From assembly GCF_963678635.1 (NCBI RefSeq), contig NC_087067.1:34497509-34561508 (forward strand): 64,000 nucleotides of DNA, given 5' to 3'. The notes beneath the pieces are model-generated. The model saw only the letters and a list, made by a program, of their open reading frames with translations, made no database searches and was not told the DNA's origin. Below are positions 52,417 to 64,000 of the stretch, piece after piece. The DNA is from Symsagittifera roscoffensis (taxonomy: Eukaryota > Xenacoelomorpha > Acoela > Convolutidae). Numbering within the stretch: position 1 is the stretch's first letter; each line of letters opens with the position of its first letter. The position numbers and the translations under genes were made by a program.

Positions 52417-53930
52417 ATTACAAATCGTTTTCTTCCGCAAATGTTCTTCATATATTCCGGAATATCGTTTCTGGTATCATCAATACTTTTGAAAATAAGT
52501 GGGAAACTGGAAAATCTCGCTTTTAGTTCATCTGGAAAATTCAGATCGCACTGCACGTAGTTTCATTGTTTCATTTCTAAAGTTTTGCAGCAGTGATTTG
52601 GCAGAAAGAGGTATTTTGAAAATAAAGTGAGTTCTAACGTGATTTTTTACGTCTATGTGGTTTTTAAACTGATCCCACCGACCAAACTCCCATATGTCTT
52701 CTATAAAGTATCTTTTTACTCGAATGTTATCTTTTCGATGCTCATCCATTTATCTTTTCTTGGTTCCTCGTTTGCTATCGTTTTCAGTTAGACTTGGTCT
52801 AGTTTCTTGACAAGGGCAAAAATAAAAATAACAACCTATTGCCCTTGAATTTTTGTGTTTCTTGATTAAGGTCGCATCTCATACACAAGCCTGTGGGCAT
52901 ATCCTGACACATAGAAAAATGATAGAGTTTACATCCATTAATACCAATGGTTGATTCACACAATTTTTCTGATTTTCGAAAAAACGTCTTGTTTGCTACT
53001 TTTTTCCTTATAAAGACAATTGAGGGACCACCGTTCATATCTTCCCGTATTTTTTCAAGCAAATCACTATCACTCGAAAAGAGTGCGTAAAACTTAAAGT
53101 CGGTGTACTTGTGTAGACAGCGTTTGCTAGATTCAGTAGTGTGCAGCCGAGCTTTACCATACCTATCCCTTTTTCATGATGAAATTCACTGATTTTTTGC
53201 ATGGCTTCAAGAGTAGGAACATCATCCTTGTTGTTAAACTAACGTAGAAAACTGCGAATTGTTGTCATTTTTTCCTATTCCCAGATAGATTCAAGGAAGT
53301 TGTAGTTTTCCAATCCCGTTGGTGGTTTGGTTCTAATGCCGAATTTTTTCAAGGCTTGCTCTTCATTTATCTCAGTGATAAGAAATTTTTGATATTCATC
53401 AAACTCTTTATCGAGAGGGTTGCTATTCTTCAGTAGGCTGTAGAAGTCATCATTCGAGGGTAGTTGCTGTTTGTCAAATTTGTTGCGAGTATAAAACCAT
53501 TCGTATGGAAAGTATCCTTTGAACTCACTGGCTTTGTAAGCTTTTAGAAAAAAGTCTAGGTAGTAGCTCCACCCAAAAACTTCATAATGTCACGGAGCTG
53601 AACATCTCTAAATTTGAAGGACGCAAAATCGTTTGCTTTTTTGATAACTGAAGGTTCAAATTTTTTTTCGTTGACAGAGTAGGGAAGGAGGTATAGTTCA
53701 GTGAGGTTTATACCATACCGAACACTGTTGAATCCTGAATTTTTTCTCTGGATGTGCATCAAATCAATCAATTGATTTTTTTGAATCCTGACAAATTGAG
53801 TGGATGCGTCTGTTTCATCCTCATCCTCGATACATTCGTCTTCGTACTCTCTTGCTGCACTCTTATTGAACTGCCTCGTTCGATAAGGATGCTGAAAATC
53901 GTGTGTAGCCGCTTTTTGATGTTATTTTAA
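51538..53930 (-). pseudogene. Protein-primed family-B DNA polymerase remnant (Polinton/Maverick type)
   Basis: On the minus strand, in order and across several frames: FKFRDVQLRDIMKFLGG, then FKGYFPYEWF, the linker with MTTIRSFL, MNGGPSIVF, a motif A region reading INGCKLYHFSMCQDMPTG, CDLNFPDELKARF, FVQYTPRKVFNSFV, motif B AETKKLLGISSYG (near 52,130) and motif C MDTDSLYL (near 51,830). These are the landmarks of the protein-primed DNA polymerase B of Polintons and related viruses. The usual Asp of motif A is Asn here. A (GTTGCC)10 array interrupts the gene at 52,357-52,416. At least six frameshifts or stops. The N-terminal exonuclease part is only partly visible. Confidence 0.8.
52357..52416. 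repeat. Perfect hexamer microsatellite (GTTGCC)10
   Basis: Ten exact units. It lies inside the DNA polymerase remnant, where it would encode an Ala-Thr run in the minus frame 52,158-52,556. It is an expansion, not part of the polymerase fold. Confidence 0.95.
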
Positions 53931-56640
53931 CTTTCCACAAACTTTGATTGCAATTCGGCTTTATTTTTTTCCGCCAACAATTCCAAGTTCAAGTTAAAGC
54001 GATGAAATTGACAGTGCTATGGGTTCATGCTTACCAATCCAATTTATTTTTTCTGTCGTTTTTAGTTCTTCGGATGGCACGCAAATTGATTCAAAAACAA
54101 AATAGCGACTTTTTTGAAAAAGATTTATTCTTTCATCAGATTTTAATCTTTTTTTAACATCTTTTGACCCTTTAAAAAAACTTTGAATTTTGACGTTTTT
54201 CATGCTTTGCTATTGAAATGCAGCTTATTTTCTGTTTCTTTTAATATACAAAATTATGCAATAAAAAATATTAAAATTCAAAGGTCATATTCATACAAGT
54301 TGTGTTGATTTTTTTCAGCAAATTTTTTAATTTTTTCTTCACGCTCAGATGGATTTTTCGCAGTTTGAAGATGCCGTTGATGATTCTATCAAGGGTCCTC
54401 GATAAAATCTTATCAGTCTGTGATTCATGGTTTTGGTTGTCAACTCATTGATTTAAATTTTTTTTGTACTTCAAATAGTTCCTTGAAAGGTAGCTCCTAT
54501 GGTTTTTTTTTTCCTTTATTGGAGCAGAGTTGAGCTCAAATCCTGAATTAGAGAGTTGTCCCTCTATCAGTTGGTATTTAATACCAACCACATATTAATT
54601 TTTTTGCTAAGTGAACGTTTATTTTGATGTCCGGAGCGGCTAAGTTACCTTTCTCGTTAGCTTTTTCCGAAGTAAACTATAGATTAGGATGCAATCTATT
54701 CGCAATTTTTAACATTTTTTTGCGGATCTCTTTTCGCAGTTCTCATGGTATCATCCACAGATCTCTCAAATATTGTTAGTTTAAATTCCTCATGGGGTGG
54801 TCTTTTTTTTAGTGCTCACATCATGACGGGGACAGCAAAAAATATTAGTTTCACTCCTAAATTCTTAAAACTCCTTAAAACTATTACAAAATGTTTCGAA
54901 CCTTTTTTTTATTCAACATTTTTTCGTTTTTATACTTAGTGTTTTCCTACATTCTGGACAGATGCCATAATATTTTCAGTGGGCTTGCAAATTTTGGGAA
55001 TTTCTTTCCTCAAAACTGGGTTTGACTATTTATGCGAACATTTTCCAGAATAATGACTGCAAGAGAGGCTACCACAGGCAAAACTTTCTTCTGTGTGTAC
55101 ACTATTACATAGCAATTCAAGTGAACTTGGCCCACAGCTAGGTTTAGAATTTTCTTCGTGGTGTTTCGTACAATGTCCAGAGGATTCTCTTGCTCATTGA
55201 GTTTTCTGAGACCTAAAACGATAATTTTTTAAATGGAGTACAAACTCGCAACGCCTTTGAGTTTATGTTCTCATCGGAGTCCAATCCAAAATTCTCGAAA
55301 CTCTTTGTGTCAGCAAAAAACTTAGCCAATGGTTTGTTCAAATTGTCAAATAAACTTCAATGTAGAGAGAGGACGGGGGCAGTGCTGCGTTTTTCTTGTG
55401 AACTGTTGCTAAACAGTACAAACGAACTGTTTGACTACAAACTGACCTTATTGTATAGTAAAGATATTCACTTATGTCTTAGCTCTTTTTCAGACTCAAC
55501 GGCTCTTTGTTAGTTTCTTGCTCATTTTTAACACCACAGAATCATCATAGTGATTTTTTACTTTGAATTGATGTGTTTTTAGCAATTCTAGTAGTTTGGT
55601 CTCGTATTGGTTGTTTTTCAGGATAAAAAACCGAACTCTCTTATCGAATAATACTGCATAAAAAGTGTTGTTTTTTGTATGAAATATTGCCTTTTCTATT
55701 CCTATCAAAAAGTGTTTGGTTCATGTGCTTTGCATAGAGTTATTCTGCCATTTTGATCTCAGACAACAGCTCTCCACTTACAGTCTGATTTTCCAGCTGG
55801 GACAAAAAATATCCACATCTGCCGAAAAATGAATTCCAATAATTTATCTCGAAACGGGGCTGGGATCTCAGTGGTAAAATTTATTGCATCCATTTTGGCA
55901 AATCAAAACCCTCTAAGGCTATCACTGATCTATCGCATTCTTTCCCAACGGTCAAAATTGTCGTTCTGAGAGTTTGTTGATTTTTCGGGGGTTCTATTCC
56001 TCAACTTGAGTTCTTTCTGTTCACCAGTAGTTAAAACTGCAAAGGTAACGACCAAAATTTTTCATCTACTAAACCTTTACTACCATTTTTAATTTCCATA
56101 ACCTGTCGCTTATGATTTTTTCTGTAATTATAGACTTTTCCCTTTCAATTTTTGTAAACTAGACTGAAAAAAACTGCATGGTCGGAAGTTACCCTTTTTT
56201 TACTTTACGCACGCAGAATCACGAAAATTTTTGTTTTATATTGTTTCCTACTCATTTTCTCAAAAACTTAAATCCAGGAAAGTAAGTATTTAAATTATGA
56301 TATCATTTCAGATAGGCCAGCAAGTTTAGGCTAGTTTCCGTGCAAGTTACTTCTCAAGCTGCCATAGTAAAAAGAGCTTGGGAAGAATTGTTGAGTTCAA
56401 TACTTTGCAGGCTCCAAGGTACGAACCTCGCGAAGCACAGAGCAAAAAATCAACGAAACAACGCATTTATTTTGATGAAGTACCATTCACTTGCTTTCTC
56501 TCCTCTCGTTTCGCTAATACCTTCCCTCTCCTTCCGTTTTGTTAGTACCTTGTCTGTGTTGGTCTCTTTTTTGACGCTCGTGGATTTAGATCAGTCCTGA
56601 TAGATGGAACTGGTAACTCAACAACCAGCCTGAGAGTAGT
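53931..56640. other. No gene confidently recognised next to the polymerase remnant
   Basis: Several short minus frames (for example 55,496-55,708) look coding-like, and one stretch near 55,080-55,250 (minus) has an amphipathic or hydrophobic pattern, but no frame matches a Polinton integrase, capsid, protease or packaging ATPase that I can name. This could be the decayed rest of the same element. Confidence 0.35.
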
Positions 56641-56663
56641 ATGCATATAGTGCGTTAGGATCG

Positions 56664-56845
56664 GGGGGGGGGGGGGTTTGTCATACATGGATGACCATTA
56701 GGTATAAATCATAATGGTCACCATGTATTAAATGATCAGCAATGGTCACCATGTAATAATCCTAATTGTCACCATGCATAATTTATACCTAATGGTCACT
56801 ATGTAATAATCCTAATTGTCAGCATGTATAATTTACAGCTTATAG
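56664..56845. repeat. Short tandem repeat built on ATGGTCACCATG
   Basis: Five or six imperfect units of 25-30 bases share (A/T)TGGTCACCATGTA, alternating between an ATAATCCTA spacer and a TAATTTATACCTA spacer, so the higher-order unit is about 55-60 bases. The core GGTCACC is palindromic. A G run of 15 precedes it at about 56,661. Confidence 0.75.
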
Positions 56846-59419
56846 TCCTAATGTAAAACTTCGGTATATAATTGAGTATTCCCACTGAACGTAGTGGAAA
56901 CGGGAATGGAATTAAGTTTTGGTCGGTGCATGTTTTCCCTTCTAAAGTTTTGGGTATATTGGCTTGTTTACATGTAAAATGACGTTATATACCTATTATA
57001 TGCGACCAACTTATATGGTATATAGGAAAGCACAAGATTTTGGCAGCGTAGCTTAACTGTTGGCTGCGGTGAACGATTTCCTTCAAAAATGCATGTTTTA
57101 TTGCTGAATCTCGAAGAAAGCAAAATTCGTCAGTGCGGCGGCCGCCACCTCTATTTAGGCAAAAATTAATAATCAATTTGACCGAAATAAGAATGAAAAA
57201 TTTCGTTCAGCCAAATGAAGGTAAAAACAAAGAAAAATTACGAATCACTGAAAACTTTAAAATAATAAAATTGGCTTGAAAATTTCGACATTTCCATTTT
57301 TCGTGTCTACAGGAGAGTTAGAAAAACGTCTAAAATCTATGACAAAAGCTTTGGTTTTATAGAAAGGTTGAAAGAGCTAATAAGTTGAAGTGGGTAAAGA
57401 TCTTGAAAAAAGAGAACACTGATGAAAGCCAAAAGTGCCCATTAATTTTGCTGCAGCCATTTCTAAGACTTGCATATACCACTTTTTATAATAAAAAGGA
57501 AACAATTTTCGGGGCTTCTAGAAAACGTTTAGTATTTCCTATTAATTTTTTTGTGCTAACAGAAATTTTGAAAATGTTCATCAAAGCGGACCTAGAAACT
57601 GAGGGAAGACTGTTATTTGTGTGCCAATATATACGACAGAACAGAGTGACCATCGAATAAAGCAGGTGAAAACTTATTTGCGACTTTTTAGGAAAGCAGT
57701 TATTCAAATTAGAGCAATTCAATGGGGAAAGACTGAACACAAACTAAGACAAGTTATGGATAACAACTCAAAACTTGATATGAATTCGGAGTTATAATTT
57801 GAGCATCAAAAATTTTTGATTTTTCCATTAAAAGAATATGCAATTAAATAATTTTTAATTTGATACTACAACCCAGTCAACTGTTCTCAGTATCTTCTAA
57901 TTAACCACAATTTGGCTTAAGCAAGAGCTTTCTATTCAAAAGTTTGAAGCGCTATCAGTTATTATCATTGATTAACCCTCTGCTCAACAAATTAAATTTT
58001 GAGTTTTTAAAAAAATATATGATCTTTTGAATGTTTCCATGATTACGCTATTGTCTCTCAAAATACGGTGGCTTTTTGACCAAAATATTCGATCATTCAT
58101 CTGCAACTAATTGTGTTATCACGAGTTCAACCGTTTTTTCAATATATGTTTGAGGTGATCCAAGCTTTCACATTCACGTTCTCATCACTAGCAGTATCAA
58201 AACAGTTCGCATCATGATATTTCTTCTCATTTTTGCATCGATATTTGTCTTCTCTATTAACAAAACATGTCTTCGAAAAACGGTTAGTTGTTTAAAGTTT
58301 TAAGATAAAAAATCAAGCCTTATCATCAAACACTCTTCCTGAATCTTCGGATTCCGTCAGGATGGTAGCTATTTCACGCTAAACAACGCTTTCACACCAA
58401 TTTGGCTACAGTAGTTTCCGAAAACTTGTATGTGCCATTTTGTAGTTTCAACGCATTTCGATAAACGTCAATTATGTTGTGTTATCTTAAGCTAGAACGA
58501 CTAACAAAGACATGTTTAATTTGACAATAAAAAGTTTGTTAGACAGTTTTACTTTAAGGAATTAAAATTTTGAGCCTCAATGCAGAAAGACTTGCTATTC
58601 ATTTCAAAGAAAAAAGATGTAAGCATTTTGAGCTATTTCATAGAAAGCTCTATCGACTAAATAAATCTTAAATTTAAAAAAAGTGGTACTGACTGTTTAT
58701 CTGATTACACAATTGCTTCACTTCTGTGGGTTTATAACTTTGATTCAAAATTATGATTTTTCAAATGAAAACCATTGACAATTTGTGGTTTTTAGAGATT
58801 GATCAATCATCCTTCAAATATACAGTACCTGTCACTTACTTTGCTCGCTTACCGTCTTCAGCTCTACCAGCCGCATGTCTGCACGATCAATGATTTTCCT
58901 CAATAAACCATAAATTTTTTCTAATAATTTTCTTATCGTAATTTTTACCTCTATGAGCAACAGTTCATCAAACACTTTGGACTCCATGCTGTCTCCAGTT
59001 GGACTTGTTATTTGATGCTTCGATCGACAAAATTTTGTGAAAACTTGAAAACTGATCTTTCTTGTTACAATTTTGAAACATTTTTCATAATCATTGACTG
59101 CAGACAAATTGAAATTATCAATGCAACATATGCCACTTTTTCAAAGAGAAATGTTCATAATGAAGATACCTGGAAGATCAAATATTTCGAGGAAAATTTT
59201 TTTTAAAAATTATCAAATTGTTTTGCAAATCAAGAAAATGAAAAAAACTGTCATTATAGTGTCTGGTTGATTATTCTAGAATATTCGAGAAATTTAGGAA
59301 GAAAGATAAGAAAGATTTGGATTGAGTTACATAAATACTTTTATATGAAATAAAATAAACGATTACAACTAAACTCAAACATATATACCCCACCAAACAT
59401 ATAAAGCTGCATACTTGTA
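56846..59419. other. No gene recognised
   Basis: AT-rich. Frames 57,385-57,660 (plus), 58,832-59,107 (minus) and 59,012-59,206 (plus) are open but unrelated to anything I recognise, overlap frames on the other strand, and lack copies in the window. Confidence 0.4.
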
Positions 59420-59890
59420 AACATAAAAACATAAACACATTTTCATAAGTTGCAAACTGAAATTCATACTCACAAAAAACAGTCATGCGTATTTTATTAC
59501 AAGCATACGTTTATTCATACAAATTTAAATAGTTACATAAAGTTAATCATGCAACTTTACATACAAAAACAATTACGTACACACTTACTGAATACAAACA
59601 TACATACATGTATACATAAGTACAAACTTACATAAACACATACATACATGCATACATAGATAATAACATACATACAAACTTACATATATACATACAAATA
59701 TAAAGTTACTTCCAAAATTACATACATATATGCAAAAATACTTCTATACATACAATCATTCAAAAATGAAGTCTTACATAAAGGTATGAATACAAACGTA
59801 CATAGTCCTATACATAGGAAGAATGCAAATAAACTACCATACAAACATAAATTTTAGATACTTGCTTACATGCTTTTAAACCTGCAACCA
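59420..59890. repeat. ACAT/ACATAC-rich low-complexity tract
   Basis: Imperfect ACATACAT-type repeats (CATACATACATG and similar) with frequent TACA words. The overlapping His/Thr/Ile-rich frames are by-products. Confidence 0.8.
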
Positions 59891-59904
59891 CTTATACGAA
59901 AATT

Positions 59905-61125
59905 TTGCTTTTACACATGCAAAGATTTTGACTTAATGTTTCTGCTGACCTTTACAATAGAACCACATTTCAACACACAAACCAGCTTAATTTCCCTTCA
60001 CACTTTCAAGACCAATATATACACACATTCAGACAAAAAGAGTCAGGCATTAGAGACTGGCATTCATACGTCTTTACATATAATCATATAAACGAGCCTT
60101 TCATACTCATATACGAAAATGCATAAGTACTTACCTACAAACAGACATGGTTTGTACTAAACAAGCATGCTACGACTCATGTGTACACACTTTCCTTTTA
60201 AACAGACATAAAACTTCAATCATAAGTTTGTACAGTTTGCAAACAAGCAAAATTTAAAATAATTTTAAACTGAAAATTATACATTGATACAAAATAATTG
60301 CTGGTCTTCATTCACTCAATCAAGCGGACATGCATTCAATAATTCTTAATTACATAAAAACATACAAATATACATTTGAAAACATACAATTTTCTAAATA
60401 CTCAAATCAATACACACAAATAGTATGTGCATACATGATTAATTACATTTATACATGCAAAAAGTTGTACACTTTTACATAGATGCATACAGTTTACATA
60501 AATAGACACACACGCAAATTTTGCCTACATACATGCAAAGTTTTCACTTATTAGTTCTGCTGACCTTTAAAATACAAGCAAATGTAAACACACAAACCAA
60601 ATTGCATTCAATTCACACTTTCAAGACAAATTTATACACACATTCAGACAAAATGAATCACGCATTATAGACTGGCATTCATATGTCTTTACATAAAATC
60701 ATATAAACGTGCCTTTCATACTCATATACGAATATGTATAAGTAAAGGCCTACAAAAAGACATGGAATGTACTTTACAAGCATGCAACTACTCATGTGTA
60801 CATACTTTCCGTTTAAACATACTTAAAACTTCAATCATAAGTTTGTACAATTTGCAAATCAGCTAACTTTAAAATACTTTTAAACTGAAATACATACAAT
60901 GATACAAAATAATTGCTGGTCTTCATTCACTCAATCAAGCGGACATGCATTCGAGATTTCTTATTTACATAAAAACATACAAATATACATAACTTCTAAA
61001 TACTCAAATGAATACACACAAATAGTATGTGCATACATGATTAATTACTTTTATACATGCAAAAAATTGTACACTTTTACATAGATACATACAGTTTACA
61101 TAAATACACACATACGCAAAGCATA
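59905..61125. repeat. Tandem duplication with a unit of about 615 bp
   Basis: TTCTGCTGACCTTTA at 59,940 and 60,555, GCTGGTCTTCATTCACTC at 60,300 and 60,913, and ATAGTATGTGCATACATGAT at 60,420 and 61,022 mark two collinear copies (about 59,918-60,525 and 60,531-61,125), roughly 85-90% alike. No gene within. Confidence 0.85.
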
Positions 61126-63445
61126 TGTGCGTACAGATATACTATGCTTATAGTATCTTGTCTAACTTTCAAGAAAAACTAGAAACATTAATAAAATTCA
61201 AGTTGGGTTATAGTTTTTATTCTAGTTACAATTGTTTTGGTTTACACGCGTATAAGGAAAAAAATGTACTCATACTTACAAACACATCAACTTGCAGACA
61301 TACACGCATACACAAAAAGTATTTTTTTTCTTGCATTTGCTTATAGATTACTAGAAATATTCACACAAAAATATATTCATTACGTTTTACGTATGAAAAT
61401 ATTCAAATACAGTCAAACCTACATACACACTTTGATTTTTACAATGCAAACGTCGCAAGCAGAGATTTGCAAAGAAATGCCAGCTTTCAGCCAAATCATC
61501 TACACCATTTAGCAATGTTGTTCATCTTTGAAAAAAAATTTTAAAAAAGGCGATAAACAATTTTTTAATTGGTCTGTTGATCTCTCAAACGAATTTTCCA
61601 ACGGTATCAAACTTCAACTCAAAAATGACCTGTGAGTCATGAGAAGCGCTTTTAGTGGTCAGAAGAAAAACTAGAGGCTTACTAACTTGCATAACACGGG
61701 AAAATTCCAAAACAAATTGTTGAAAGTTTTTTGTTGGACGGTCCGAATAGAGTTTTTTGACATATCAAAAATTGATTTCAAATAATTATTCAGTTTTGTA
61801 CAGAAATTTTAAGACAGTGGAAATTTTGGTTTGAAAAAAAATTTAGCCATTGTTCTAAGAATTGTAATCTTCTTTAAAAAACTTTGTTTTTTGATTCATT
61901 TGTTAATTCTGTAGTTTGATATATCTTCAGTTGACGATTAGGCTGCAGGTTGAACCGTACACAAAGTTACATTGACTAGAGTTGCACATTATGTTGTTTT
62001 CTCGCTAAACTATCAACACTTTTATTCTTTGAAAAAATATATTTGGTTCTGAAAAAGCTATTGAATACAGGTTCAACTGTTCTTTTTTTTCATCTTTTTC
62101 CCCCGTATTCATGCAATATCAATAGTTTGAGCTATAGTATCTTAGAAAATAATATTTTAACTATGATAAAATTAACGGCAAAGGATATAATTTAGAGAAA
62201 ACAAAAGTTGTTCTAAGCTGATGTTCAACTCATTTTTTCAGTAATAAAGAAAATTTTCAGTAAATTTTTATATTTGTGCAAAGTAAACAACCCAATCTTC
62301 TTTTGCGATTTTGAATTTTCTAGAACGACTGTTTTTCAGACATGATTCTAAATGAAACACAAATTTTTCATAATTTTAAAGAATTAGGAACAAAAAAAAA
62401 ACTTTTCTCTTTTTGTTTTATTTAATTTCAATTACAAAACAAACAGCTAAACATTAATAAAATCACTTTAATTATTTGAAAAAAAGCAGCTTAAAACGCA
62501 AAACAGACTGAAAACTTTTCAATTGACGCCACGTATAACAGAGATTGATGCGTTCCGAACCTTTATCTTGTTTTTTGCGAGCAACTGGCGTTTACATTTG
62601 GCTAATATTTAATGTCTGCCTACTGCACCAAGGGCTCACTGTTAGACTGATTTCTGCAACGAGAGTAACAAGGTGAAGCTGGTGGCTCCATTTCTAGGCC
62701 GACTTGAGCCTTTTGCTATTTGCGCTGAATCGATGATATAAACTCCGATAATCAAAAAGTTATCTTTTCTGATGGCCTTTTAAACCATATTTAACCATAT
62801 TTTTAAAAGATATAAATGCAATAAGATAACCTAAATGGAAAATATGTGATTTAGAGTGATCCAATTATCATTTTTTGAATTTAATTGTTGTCTAATAAGG
62901 AAAGAAAATTTCCATGAGCAGTCTTGTCAAAAATAGTACGTTCTTGAGCGGAATCAGTCAAAACTTACACATACAGTTTTTTAAAGTTTTGCGGTAACGG
63001 AGAGCAAACTTTGAATTGAAATGGGTAAAATTATGAATCAAATGATAGAAGCAGGCGCCTGCAGAGGCGTTGTTATTGCGCTAAAACAGAACAAGTCTTA
63101 TCATGAATTGGAAATGAAATAGCTGATAACTGCTCTGTTTTGTATAATCAAGACCACATCTTTTCTAAGTTTTGATAGTAATTTCATCGATTCTTCTTCA
63201 AATTGAACAGTTTCGGACAAGTAATAAAACACAGCATAGTTTTGGGCTCACATTCACATCTTGTATTCAGCGGCTAATCTAAACTGAACACATAAATTTC
63301 CTGATGTTTGATTGAGATTTATGATTGGGTATAGATGTCAGTCCACAACCAGAAAAATTTTCAAAAAGAAACCCTTTACATTTTAACCTGATTTAGTCTT
63401 ACCAGAATTCGTTTATCTGCTGGGAAACTTATCCAATTTGGCTAG
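61126..63445. other. No gene recognised
   Basis: AT-rich sequence without a supported coding frame, RNA gene or clear repeat. The last bases CTAG (63,442-63,445) should be the target-site copy of element D. Confidence 0.4.
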
Positions 63446-63855
63446 TGGAACCTGATCTAAACTATATTTTATGATTGGATAAATTAGATATTTTACCACT
63501 GTAAAGTATTTAATATTAACCAATCATGATCCATCTAACTAACAACCCACTTATTTGTAAGTGCTGAAATTACTTGTAATTTCAGCACCAGAGAGATTTG
63601 AATTTAACTTAGAAATTAGTTGTCTCTCCAAGAGAATTTCAGCAGCCGCAACAAACCAGTATACCCTAGATCTATTTAGCCTAGCAGAGACTAGTTAAAC
63701 ACCCTGAGACTAGAAAGTATAAGAGTAAGATTAGGATCGGTATTAGACTAAGAACTTGCACGAATCTATCCGGCCGAAAATAAGATAGCGTGACGAGCAG
63801 ACGGTGTACCCTATCCTAAATTACTCTATGAGTTAACCACATCGGTTTTAACTCA
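63446..63855 (+). repeat. LTR of element D
   Basis: TGGAACC...AACTCA, 410 bp, differing from the solo LTR (27,165-27,574) at about ten positions, mostly near the 3' end. Confidence 0.92.
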
Positions 63856-64000
63856 TCTGGTGCGACCATAAGTCTCGAATAAGACCTTAATAGCTTAGAT
63901 TCAACCAAAAATAGATTAGAATTTAGACAAAACATTTTAAAAATTTTATACGATGATAATTTATTCGAAATGTCTCGACGACTCAATAGATCAGAGCCGA
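63446..64000 (+). mobile_element. Element D: 5' end of another family copy, continuing past the window
   Basis: A 410-bp LTR (63,446-63,855), primer-binding site at 63,858 and the start of the leader follow the same order as element B. Near the window edge the leader ORF reads MSRRLNRSEP, with the preceding Met replaced by Ile (AAAATTTTATAC). The LTR is almost the same as the solo LTR and carries a perfect inverted repeat at 63,561-63,588, so this is one of the younger copies. Confidence 0.88.

Noticed and set aside
52158-52556. Ala-Thr repeat protein
   Set aside because: The repeat is a (GTTGCC)10 microsatellite lying within a broken DNA polymerase gene.
58832-59107. Minus frame of 91 codons (Lys/Glu-rich) as a gene
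   Set aside because: No recognisable domain, overlapped by an open plus frame, no splice sites placed.

Overview
This window is animal nuclear DNA, AT-rich and dominated by transposable elements. Very little of it is host gene. I can support one host exon (26,360-26,517), which matches a platelet-activating-factor acetylhydrolase / plasma lipase-like protein. Animal-type splice sites, a tRNA-Arg-like pseudogene, hAT-type and foldback elements and a short TTAGGG array fit an invertebrate with a large, repeat-rich genome. I cannot name the species.

Most of the window belongs to one family of very large Ty3/mdg4 (gypsy-type) LTR retrotransposons with an envelope-like gene. Five copies are visible. 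Copy A lies on the minus strand (1-6,668, cut by the window edge). Copy C lies on the minus strand (9,975-25,888, an older subfamily with a large internal deletion). A solo LTR with a CTTA target-site duplication sits at 27,165-27,574. Copy B lies on the plus strand (29,194-50,346; 21.15 kb between two AAAT target-site duplications). Copy D lies on the plus strand (63,446 to beyond the right edge). Comparing copies gives the ancestral layout: 410-bp LTR; primer-binding site; 77-codon leader ORF; leader with repeated stem-loops; small basic ORF1; gag N-domain, Gln/Asn-rich linker, capsid and CCHC nucleocapsid with an Arg/Ser/Asn tail; DSGA protease; reverse transcriptase; RNase H; integrase; a small membrane-protein ORF with a Pro/Ser/Thr-rich tail (ORF X); envelope; a post-envelope accessory ORF; a long 3' noncoding region; LTR. 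All sequenced copies are inactivated by stops, frameshifts and lost catalytic residues. The envelope block has been tandemly duplicated in both B and C, with different geometry.

Around the retroelements: 6.7-8.4 kb holds nested palindromic (foldback) elements. A hAT-type MITE with an 8-bp duplication lies at 8,653-8,938, and a diverged second copy inside element C carries the TTAGGG array. Between 26.8 and 28.75 kb two GAGCGG-rich foldbacks flank the solo LTR and contain the tRNA-like gene and a G-rich repeat block. Right of element B, 51.5-53.9 kb on the minus strand is a broken protein-primed family-B DNA polymerase of the Polinton/Maverick type. From 56.6 to 61.1 kb there are short tandem repeats and a duplicated unit of about 615 bp. 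The remaining stretches show no recognisable gene.

All identities come from reading translations and comparing copies within the window by eye; no database search was run.
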